Below, piece by piece: positions 1 through 5,541 of a stretch of DNA of 6,276 nt. The notes under the pieces are model-generated. The model did not search any database. It had not been told where the DNA came from and worked only from the letters and a program-made list of their open reading frames with translations. Location: positions 1 to 6,276 of the forward strand of contig JAIRUT010000129.1 in NCBI GenBank assembly GCA_031254255.1. Direction: 5' to 3'. Each line of letters starts with the position of its first letter. Positions within the stretch are counted from its first letter, which is position 1. This stretch comes from Coriobacteriales bacterium (GTDB lineage Bacteria > Actinomycetota > Coriobacteriia > Coriobacteriales > UBA8131). Made by a program: the position numbers and the translations under genes.

Positions 1-2
1 AA

Positions 3-578
3 ATCCACACGACTATCGTGGACTGGAATAAAGATGAGGTCCTCGATATTATCGATTTTGCTGTGGAGAAGGGCGCCGTCGGGCACCAACCCTTCTTCCT
101 GATTCCCGTCGGTCGCGGCAAGTACATTGCTGAGACTTCCATCGAAGTGTTGGAAAACGAGGAGCTGCTCAGGGGCATCATGCAAAAGTCCCAAGAGGTG
201 CCGATCACGGTTAAGCCGACTTGTGCACCGCAGTTTGTGCGCATCGCCAAGCAGCTGGGTGTGGAGATGCGCTATTCGCGTGGCTGCATAGCTGGCCTTT
301 CCTACTGCATAATTAATCCGGATGGCATCGTCCAGCCCTGTGCCTATATGAAGGATCAGGTCGGCAATGTCCGCGAGCAGAGCTTTGCCGAAATCTGGGC
401 CAACGCCCCCTTCTTCCAGACCCTGCGCACTGAGGCCTACACCGAGCCCTGCGGATCCTGCGCATACAAGAGTGCCTGCGGCGGTTGTCGTGCCCGCGCC
501 GCCTACTATCACGACGGCAACTACATGGCAGCCGACGAGTACTGCGCCCACGGCAAGCAGCTGCTGGCCAAGGTTTGA
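3..578 (+). CDS. Radical SAM/SPASM protein, AhbD/NirJ-like, C-terminal part (5' end outside window)
   Basis: The reading frame is open from the left edge (first full codon at 3) to TGA 576-578, so only the C-terminal part is here; the GTG at 18 is internal, not a start. The CxxxCxxC motif of the radical SAM core must lie upstream. What is visible matches the back half of the family: a PVGRGK segment (about 105-122), a TCAPQ segment (about 219-233), then a SPASM-type auxiliary [4Fe-4S] region with GC, twelve residues, G, four residues, C, followed by CGSC, five residues, CGGCRARA, and a last Cys seven residues before the end of the protein. The GNVREQSFAEIW stretch and the CGGCRARA ending resemble AhbC/AhbD and NirJ, which act on tetrapyrrole side chains, but related SPASM proteins modify peptides. 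The exact substrate is therefore open. It is probably cytoplasmic and oxygen-sensitive. The family is secure; the heme link is inference. Confidence 0.85.
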   Translation: MHTTIVDWNKDEVLDIIDFAVEKGAVGHQPFFLIPVGRGKYIAETSIEVLENEELLRGIMQKSQEVPITVKPTCAPQFVRIAKQLGVEMRYSRGCIAGLSYCIINPDGIVQPCAYMKDQVGNVREQSFAEIWANAPFFQTLRTEAYTEPCGSCAYKSACGGCRARAAYYHDGNYMAADEYCAHGKQLLAKV

Positions 579-641
579 GTCAACGGAAGGGCCGTTATAT
601 CCTTTACGAGTCATTGGCCATACAGGTGAACCAGTTACGTT

Positions 642-647
642 AAGGAG
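642..647 (+). promoter_or_regulatory. Ribosome binding site of folK, long spacing
   Basis: AAGGAG is a strong Shine-Dalgarno match, but it ends 15 bases before the ATG at 663, longer than the usual 5-10. No other ATG, GTG or TTG in the folK frame sits closer while keeping the GSN motif near the N-terminus. The 663 start is kept for that reason. Confidence 0.5.
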
Positions 648-662
648 AAACAGCGGATCAGC

Positions 663-1202
663 ATGACAAACGAGAGTGGAAAACCAAAACGTGCGGTCAT
701 TGCCTTGGGTTCGAACATGGGTGACCCCGCTTGGACTGTCCGCGAAGCCGTCCGGGCTGTAGCCGAACTTCCCTCCGTGTATCTGATCGAAGCCATGAGC
801 AATGTTTACCGTAGTGAGCCAGCGCATGTCGAGGACCAGGATGAGTTTGCCAATGCTGTGATGATCGTCCAGGTTGAAGCTGGTATCACAGCTGAGCAGC
901 TCCTTACCGACCTGCAGTCTGTGGAAACCGCCTTCGGAAGGCTCAGGCATGAACACTGGGGACCGCGCAGCCTCGACTTGGATATCATTGACTTCGAGGG
1001 CGAAGTGCGGGAGAGCGAATTCTTGAAGATCCCGCACCCTTACGCCTTGCTGCGTGATTTTGTGGTCACCCCACTTCTGGAGATTGCTCCTGGTTATATT
1101 CTTGCTGATGGCTGTGCGGTCAACCACAATGCTGTCCAATATGGGATGATTGTCGGTACTTGGGGTGATCAACCTGAGCGGACAGAGAAGTCAGCTATTT
1201 GA
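663..1202 (+). CDS. folK: 2-amino-4-hydroxy-6-hydroxymethyldihydropteridine diphosphokinase (HPPK)
   Basis: This enzyme transfers diphosphate from ATP to 6-hydroxymethyl-7,8-dihydropterin, the step before dihydropteroate synthase in folate synthesis; it is cytoplasmic. The 179-residue protein is a little longer than the typical 160 or so and covers the whole domain. The N-terminal strand ALGSNMGD lies at residues 14-21, the pterin-side YRSEP at 49-53, and FANAV at 62-66. The signature GRLR...WGPRSLDLDI runs over about 92-108; R102, D105 and D107 correspond to the catalytic arginine and the two magnesium-binding aspartates of the E. coli enzyme. IPHPYALLRDFVVTPLLEIAPG follows, as in the family. 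The last 25 or so residues are not conserved. No other folate gene is visible next to it, so any folate operon would lie elsewhere or be split. It is separated by 84 bases from the radical SAM gene and by 127 from rsmI. Confidence 0.96.
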   Translation: MTNESGKPKRAVIALGSNMGDPAWTVREAVRAVAELPSVYLIEAMSNVYRSEPAHVEDQDEFANAVMIVQVEAGITAEQLLTDLQSVETAFGRLRHEHWGPRSLDLDIIDFEGEVRESEFLKIPHPYALLRDFVVTPLLEIAPGYILADGCAVNHNAVQYGMIVGTWGDQPERTEKSAI

Positions 1203-1261
1203 AGCTGTCTCCTGCGACAACCGTCAATGTCGCAGATCTGCTGGATCTGGTAGTGATAGGT

Positions 1262-1291
1262 TAGACAGTCCAAGTCGCACAAAGAGATTAT
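1262..1291 (+). promoter_or_regulatory. Possible sigma-70 type promoter ahead of rsmI
   Basis: TAGACA (1262-1267) matches five of six bases of the -35 consensus. GATTAT (1286-1291) matches four of six of the -10, with an 18-base spacer. Transcription would begin near 1298, about 30 bases before the rsmI start. The match is by eye only, and one this good can arise by chance in a 127-base gap. Confidence 0.3.
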
Positions 1292-1318
1292 CGAATGTCC
1301 GGATCAGTCCGGGCGGAC

Positions 1319-1324
1319 GGGGAG
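1319..1324 (+). promoter_or_regulatory. Ribosome binding site that fixes the rsmI start
   Basis: GGGGAG stands five bases before GTG 1330. This spacing, and the fact that family homology begins about 13 residues after that GTG, argue for 1330 over the far-upstream TTG at 1150. The 1150 start would overlap folK by 53 bases and add an unsupported leader of 60 residues. Confidence 0.75.
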
Positions 1325-1329
1325 ACAGC

Positions 1330-2100
1330 GTGATAAACGACACGGACAGCAAAGACGATACAGGCGGCAGGCTATTCATCTGCGCCACTCCAATCGGGAA
1401 TCTCGGCGACATCACAGCGCGTGTTGTTCGGGCTCTGTCTGAGGCTGATGCCGTTCTGGCCGAGGACACCCGCGTGACACGCCGTCTGCTCAGCCACTTG
1501 GATATCCATGTACCGCTGGAGCGTTGCGACGCCCACAGTATCCGTACCTGCATCCCAGAGCTCATCACCCGCCTGCAGTCTGGAGAACGCTTGGCCTTGG
1601 TCTCAGACGCTGGGACCCCCGGCATATCCGATCCTGGCATGGAGCTAGTTTCAGCCTGCCGGGAAGCTGACCTGCCGGTGGAGATCCTACCTGGAGCCAG
1701 CGCCTTGTTGACTGCCCTTGTGGGCAGCGGCTTTACCTTTACCAGCTTTTATTTTGGCGGGTTCTTGCCCCGTAAGGCAGGGGAGTGCCAAACACTGCTC
1801 AGCGATCTGGCGGCGTTGCCAGCAGCCTTGGTGTTCTACGAATCTCCGCATCGTCTCGCAAACAGCCTTGCGGTTATGGCTGACATCCTGCCTACGCGAC
1901 AGGTCGCAGTGGCTCGTGAGCTCACCAAGTTGCACGAGGAGTATATATGGGGAACAGCCAATGAGCTGCTTTCCGAGATCGAGCTTCGCTCGATTGCCAA
2001 CCCGGAGAAGCCGCTCAAAGGCGAGATCGCAATAGTCGTCGCCCCGCCACTCCTCACAAAGGAAAAGCGCGTGCACCATGACAAGTACGCCAAGCCCTGA
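1330..2100 (+). CDS. rsmI: 16S rRNA (cytidine(1402)-2'-O)-methyltransferase RsmI
   Basis: RsmI methylates the 2'-O of C1402 in the decoding centre of 16S rRNA with S-adenosylmethionine and belongs to the tetrapyrrole-methylase (SPOUT-unlike, class III) fold. From GTG 1330 the protein has 256 residues. Family blocks in order: LFICATPIGNLGDIT (15-29), AEDTRVTRRLL (44-54), SDAGTPGISDPG (92-103), a PGASALLTAL loop, GFLPRK, FYESPHRL, and VARELTKLHEE near the C-terminus. The domain closes with LKGEIAIVV. Homologues usually reach about 280-290 residues with a small helical C-terminal domain; here the protein stops some 20 residues after the KGE block, so that extension is missing. I saw no continuation of it in another frame after 2100. 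Its place before metG and tatD follows a common bacterial order and supports the call. Confidence 0.95.
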   Translation: MINDTDSKDDTGGRLFICATPIGNLGDITARVVRALSEADAVLAEDTRVTRRLLSHLDIHVPLERCDAHSIRTCIPELITRLQSGERLALVSDAGTPGISDPGMELVSACREADLPVEILPGASALLTALVGSGFTFTSFYFGGFLPRKAGECQTLLSDLAALPAALVFYESPHRLANSLAVMADILPTRQVAVARELTKLHEEYIWGTANELLSEIELRSIANPEKPLKGEIAIVVAPPLLTKEKRVHHDKYAKP

Positions 2101-2282
2101 TCCAAAGGCACTTGATTGCCAAACCAAGCCTCAAAGCATCAATAAACCACGAAAAACATGACAAGTCCCAGGGAAACGGCGACCAATTGCCCATGTACAC
2201 TAGTATGCTAGCACAGAAGATCAGACATCAGATTCTTCTACCTCCATCTGCATAGGCACTGCGGAAAGCTCCCAAAGGCGCT

Positions 2283-2297
2283 ACAATTACAAATTGT
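2283..2297. repeat. Short inverted repeat ahead of metG, possible operator
   Basis: ACAATT and AATTGT form a perfect six-base inverted repeat around a three-base centre, 31 bases before the metG start. It could be a regulator site, or a weak hairpin in the leader. The stem is all A/T except one pair, so chance is a real alternative. Confidence 0.3.
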
Positions 2298-2312
2298 CAA
2301 AAAGCACTAAGA

Positions 2313-2319
2313 AAGTGAG
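2313..2319 (+). promoter_or_regulatory. Weak ribosome binding site of metG
   Basis: AAGTGAG lies nine bases before ATG 2329, a one-mismatch version of AAGGAG. The bases between it and the start are A/T-rich, which may help ribosome access. Confidence 0.5.
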
Positions 2320-2328
2320 AATATAAAC

Positions 2329-4065
2329 ATGTCTGATTCAGTTGAACAGGAATCCCCGGAGCAGAATTTACCATCTTCCGAGCTGGAATCCTTCTACCTG
2401 ACAACGCCGATCTACTTCGTGAACAGCGTGCCTCATCTGGGCACCGCCTACACGACCATTGCTGCTGATTCACTGGCCCGTTTCAAGCGGCTGGATGGCA
2501 AGGACACCTTGTTTTTGACCGGTTTGGACGAGCATGGTCAAAAGATCACCCAGTCAGCAGCTGCCGAGGGCTTGACCCCACAGGAATGGGTTGACAACAT
2601 TGCCCCGAAGTTCATTGATACTTGGAAGAGCCTGGGCATCAGTTACGATGGCTTCATTCGCACCACTGAGCCCCGCCATATCCAAGCGGTGCAGCGTTTC
2701 TTCCAGAAGCTCTATGACAACGGAGCCATCTACAAGGGGGCATACAAGGGTTATTACTGTGTCCCAGAAGAGACCTTTTTCAACGACGACGAACTGTTCG
2801 AATTTGCCGAGAAACGTGCTGCTGAGGGGCTGGCGGCCACGAATGAGGCCGGTCAGCCGCTCTGCCCGGACTGCGGTCGCCCCCTGACCTTCGTCGAGGA
2901 GGAGAACCTCTATTTCAGGCTGTCCGACTATCAGCAGCGCCTACTTGATTATTATGAGGAAAATCCGAATTTTATCCGTCCGGAGATCCGGCGCAACGAG
3001 GTTGTCGCCTTTGTCAAGGGCGGGCTCAAAGATCTCTCGGTCTCCCGGACCACTTTTGACTGGGGCGTGCCGATCCCCTTTGCCGAGGGACATGTCAGCT
3101 ATGTCTGGGTGGATGCCCTGATCAACTACCTGACAGCTGTGGGCTATGGTTCGGATTCAGCCTCGGATGCAGAGGAGTTTGCCCGCCGCTGGCCGGCCCA
3201 GATCCACTTTGTTGGCAAGGACATCATCCGCTTCCACTGCGTTATTTGGCCGGCGATGCTGATGGCTGCCGGTATCGAGCTGCCGCGGCAGGTATTTGCC
3301 CACGGCTTCCTGCTGACCAAAGGCGAGAAGATGAGCAAGTCGCTGGGCAACGTCATGTCGCCGCTGGAGCTGGCCGAGACCTTCAGCGTCGATGGCTACC
3401 GTTACTACTTCCTCTCCGACTTCCAGTTTGGGGCTGATGGCTCGCTGACGATGGAACGGATCATCCAGGTCTACAACGCTGATCTGGCCAACAGCTGGGG
3501 CAACCTCTGCTCCAGGGCCCTGAATATGACCAAGAAGTACCTCGATTCAGAGGTCGTCGAGCTCTGGCCGCGAACCGATGCGGCCCTGACCAAACGCCTC
3601 GGCAACCCCCTGCGCGAGAAGGCCGAGACCCTCTACGCCAGCTACTCCAAGGCGATGGATGACATCGACTTCAGTAAGGCTATGGCCAAGGTGTTGGAGC
3701 TGGTCGATGCGGCCAACCTCTATATCGAGCAGACCGCACCTTGGTCGCTGGCTAAGGAGGCGGCCGCCGAAACCGCAGAGGCCGAGGCGGCAGGCATCAA
3801 CCTGGACGATGCCAAGGCACCGACAAAAAATGATGTACTGGACTTCGTGCTCTACAATCTGCTGGAGTCGATCCGGATTGCCGCGCTGCTTTTTGCACCG
3901 GTCATGCCGCAGACCTCAGCTGAGGTCTGGCGCCGTTTGGGGCTGGGGGATCCTCTGGAATGCCGGGATTTGTCAGCTGCCTTGGAATGGGGCGGTCTGC
4001 CGTCTGGCAACAGGGTCGAGGTCGGAGACCCGCTTTTCCCACGCTTGGATGCTGATCTGGCATGA
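2329..4065 (+). CDS. metG: Methionyl-tRNA synthetase
   Basis: This class I synthetase charges tRNA-Met with methionine for initiation and elongation. The 578-residue protein starts with about 20 acidic, probably disordered residues. The Rossmann core follows: TTPIYFVN (25-32), then H36-L37-G38-T39 where the HIGH motif is expected, and FLTGLDEHG. The connective/zinc region has C144 and C179-x2-C182. WVDALINYL and the KMSKS loop (K334-S338) complete the active site. The anticodon-binding helical domain includes NSWGNLCSRALN, YIEQTAPWSLAKE (465-477) and LYNLLESIRIAALLFAPVMP. An Ala/Glu-rich insertion of roughly 20 residues follows K476. The protein ends right after the helical domain, so the C-terminal EMAP/Trbp111-type tRNA-binding domain found in longer MetRS is absent; many bacteria have this short form. 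rsmI before and tatD after are its classical neighbours. Confidence 0.97.
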   Translation: MSDSVEQESPEQNLPSSELESFYLTTPIYFVNSVPHLGTAYTTIAADSLARFKRLDGKDTLFLTGLDEHGQKITQSAAAEGLTPQEWVDNIAPKFIDTWKSLGISYDGFIRTTEPRHIQAVQRFFQKLYDNGAIYKGAYKGYYCVPEETFFNDDELFEFAEKRAAEGLAATNEAGQPLCPDCGRPLTFVEEENLYFRLSDYQQRLLDYYEENPNFIRPEIRRNEVVAFVKGGLKDLSVSRTTFDWGVPIPFAEGHVSYVWVDALINYLTAVGYGSDSASDAEEFARRWPAQIHFVGKDIIRFHCVIWPAMLMAAGIELPRQVFAHGFLLTKGEKMSKSLGNVMSPLELAETFSVDGYRYYFLSDFQFGADGSLTMERIIQVYNADLANSWGNLCSRALNMTKKYLDSEVVELWPRTDAALTKRLGNPLREKAETLYASYSKAMDDIDFSKAMAKVLELVDAANLYIEQTAPWSLAKEAAAETAEAEAAGINLDDAKAPTKNDVLDFVLYNLLESIRIAALLFAPVMPQTSAEVWRRLGLGDPLECRDLSAALEWGGLPSGNRVEVGDPLFPRLDADLA

Positions 4066-4142
4066 GGTTGTCGTGAGGGATTTGGTGGATACGGGGATGC
4101 AGGGGAGTGAGAACGGCGTGGTAGGTGCTGGTTTTCAGGTTC

Positions 4143-4156
4143 GAACTTGCAAGTTC
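4143..4156. repeat. Perfect 14-base palindrome between metG and tatD
   Basis: GAACTTGCAAGTTC reads the same on both strands and does not extend further. Its size and symmetry fit a dimeric regulator site. One seven-base half-site palindrome is not far from what chance gives over a whole window, although it is less expected inside this small gap. Confidence 0.35.
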
Positions 4157-4217
4157 TGGCCGTCACGTCAGGTCACCACGCTGAATAAGGTCGGATTGCA
4201 ATGACGGGTTTGAGGAA

Positions 4218-4249
4218 ATGCGAGAATGCGAGAATGCGAGAATGTGAGA
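4218..4249 (+). repeat. Octamer tandem repeat, four copies, upstream of tatD
   Basis: The unit ATGCGAGA is repeated exactly at 4218, 4226 and 4234; a fourth copy at 4242 has one change (ATGTGAGA). The array ends 21 bases before ATG 4271 and lies outside the coding frame. Each unit contains a start-like ATG and a purine-rich GAGA. Copy-number change by slippage is plausible for such an array. Confidence 0.95.
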
Positions 4250-4270
4250 TTTTGGGAATGAGTGAGTTTT

Positions 4271-5521
4271 ATGCGTAAAACTGATGCGGCTGCATCCAAT
4301 GTGGCCAATCATGATGAGGAACCGGAGCAGTTCTTTGATGCCCAATTTCGGGACAGCAAGGGGCGAGTCGTCGCTGCCCCCGATTTTGCTGCCCTGATTG
4401 GGCCAGGCACCGAGGCTGAAGTCGATGCAGGTGACGTGAGAGGCAGCAGCCCTGGTGATAACGCAGGTCTCGAGCAACAGGATGCAAAGGAGCAGGCCAG
4501 CAGGCTACGTATCGCAGACACCCACTGTCACCTGGACATGCTCCATCATCCGGAGTTGTCCTTGGCACGTTGCGCTGTACATGGCGTCGACTATCTGGTC
4601 AGCGTTGTAGACCCGACAGAAGATCCAGCATATACATTTGGCAGTCTGGCAAACTGGCTCCAAGAAGCCGCCAAGTTGTTATCCACGGAAGGATTCAGCC
4701 AGATCGCCAGTGAACGTCTCGCTACCTCCAGGAATACTGGTGATAATCCTGCCGAACAGCGTGATGGTGGTTACGCCTCCGATAGCGCCCTGTGCGATGA
4801 TGCCCCAGGTGGCATCCCGCGAAACGATGCCCCGCGCATGGAAGGCTTACTTCCCGATGTGCACCTGATGATCGGCTGTCATCCGCATAACGCCAAGGAT
4901 TACAACACTGAAATCGAATCCCTGCTCATCAAGTATGCCAAGGATCCGCGTACTGTGGCTGTCGGCGAAATCGGCCTCGATTACTACTACGACCAATCAC
5001 CCAGGCAGATCCAGAGGGAGGTTTTTGCCCGTCAGCTGGAGCTGGCGCAGGAGCTGAACTTGCCCGTGGCCCTGCATCTGCGCGAGGCCCACGATGAGGG
5101 ATTTGAGATCCTGGAGCGTGTCGGCTGGCCTGAGGCTGGCTGTCTGCTGCATTGCTATACGCTAGGGCCAAAGCCCATGCAACCCTTCTTGGAGCGCGGG
5201 TGTTACCTGGCCTTTGGTGGTACACTGACCTTCAAGAAGGCCGAAGATGTTCGTGCAGCCGCCATCGTTGCACCACTGGAGCGCATTGTCACCGAGACTG
5301 ATGCACCGTTCATGACTCCGCATCCCCTGCGTGGCACCGTCTGTGGTCCAGAGCACACGATCTTCACGGCTGCGCTGCTGGCTGAGTTGCACTCCGAAGC
5401 CGGCATTCCAGCCGGTGATGTCCTCAAGCAGCTGTATACGAACGCCAGGGTTTTCTTTGGGGGACTTCAGCCAAAAGCTGAATGCCCGAAGACCAGGATC
5501 GGTAATCGGGACGGGCTATAA
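4271..5521 (+). CDS. tatD: TatD family metal-dependent DNase/hydrolase
   Basis: TatD proteins are cytoplasmic, metal-dependent TIM-barrel hydrolases with 3'-5' DNase activity linked to DNA repair. From ATG 4271 the protein has 416 residues, against about 260 in the family. The metal site is complete: D83-T-H85-C-H87, the GCHPH segment (202-206), E233 in GEIGLD, H269 in LHLRE, H294 in LHCY and D344 in TETDAP. Extra length comes from about 80 acidic, low-complexity residues at the N-terminus and about 60 hydrophilic residues inserted at roughly 135-194, between the first strand region and GCHPH. Both look like loops or tails outside the barrel. GTG 4262 is an in-frame alternative start adding three residues; GAGTGAG at 4260-4266 can serve ATG 4271 weakly. 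The upstream frame is closed by TGA 4259-4261. The next gene starts 20 bases later. The metG neighbourhood supports the assignment. Confidence 0.93.
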   Translation: MRKTDAAASNVANHDEEPEQFFDAQFRDSKGRVVAAPDFAALIGPGTEAEVDAGDVRGSSPGDNAGLEQQDAKEQASRLRIADTHCHLDMLHHPELSLARCAVHGVDYLVSVVDPTEDPAYTFGSLANWLQEAAKLLSTEGFSQIASERLATSRNTGDNPAEQRDGGYASDSALCDDAPGGIPRNDAPRMEGLLPDVHLMIGCHPHNAKDYNTEIESLLIKYAKDPRTVAVGEIGLDYYYDQSPRQIQREVFARQLELAQELNLPVALHLREAHDEGFEILERVGWPEAGCLLHCYTLGPKPMQPFLERGCYLAFGGTLTFKKAEDVRAAAIVAPLERIVTETDAPFMTPHPLRGTVCGPEHTIFTAALLAELHSEAGIPAGDVLKQLYTNARVFFGGLQPKAECPKTRIGNRDGL

Positions 5522-5529
5522 AAGACTAT

Positions 5530-5534
5530 GGAGG
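5530..5534 (+). promoter_or_regulatory. Ribosome binding site of the flavodoxin-like gene
   Basis: GGAGG stands seven bases before ATG 5542, the best-spaced strong site in the window. It fixes the start of a gene whose first 65 residues have no recognisable homology. Confidence 0.85.
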
Positions 5535-5541
5535 ACTGATC

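Larger units (their letters stand above)
2101..2328 (+). other. Intergenic region rsmI-metG, AT-richer
   Basis: No open frame with coding character is visible on either strand. The gap is richer in A and T than the genes around it and probably carries the metG promoter, but I see no convincing -35/-10 pair. The closest is TAGTAT or TATGCT around 2201-2209, with no well-spaced -35. A four-base stem GGCA/TGCC at 2107-2120 follows the rsmI stop without a T-run, so no intrinsic terminator is claimed. No T-box or SAM riboswitch pattern was recognised. Confidence 0.5.
4066..4270 (+). other. Intergenic region metG-tatD
   Basis: This gap has three visible parts: a G-rich run on the + strand (4077-4105), a perfect palindrome (4143-4156), and an octamer tandem repeat (4218-4249) just before tatD. 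No intrinsic terminator with a T-run follows metG, and no clear promoter was found. Open frames crossing it are continuations of non-coding frames from metG or tatD. Confidence 0.5.

Noticed and set aside
582..596. Hairpin AACGG/CCGTT after the radical SAM stop as a terminator
   Set aside because: The stem is only five pairs and is followed by ATATCCTTT instead of a T-run. It does not meet the usual intrinsic terminator pattern.
1233..1249. Inverted repeat CAGATC/GATCTG between folK and rsmI
   Set aside because: Six pairs around a five-base loop with no T-run fits neither a terminator nor a clear operator, and similar stems appear by chance.
1178..1264. Second frame after folK reading about 28 codons to TAG 1262 as a frameshifted gene remnant
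   Set aside because: The folK domain is complete in its own frame and ends with family-like sequence. The other frame shows no recognised motif.
2077..2166. Direct repeat CATGACAAGT at 2077-2086 and 2157-2166 as a possible element boundary
   Set aside because: A repeated 10-mer is expected several times by chance in a window of this size, and nothing between the copies resembles a mobile element.
4138..4146. GGTTCGAAC as the T-arm of a tRNA gene
   Set aside because: No matching five-pair T-stem, anticodon arm or acceptor stem can be built around it. The bases are better explained by the overlapping palindrome.
3852..4477. Minus-strand open frames across the metG end, the gap and the tatD start
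   Set aside because: They mirror the codon pattern of the + strand genes, lack ribosome sites and resemble no known protein.
4799..4816. GATGCC/GGCATC inverted repeat inside tatD
   Set aside because: It lies in coding sequence within the low-complexity insertion and has no associated feature. Chance is sufficient.
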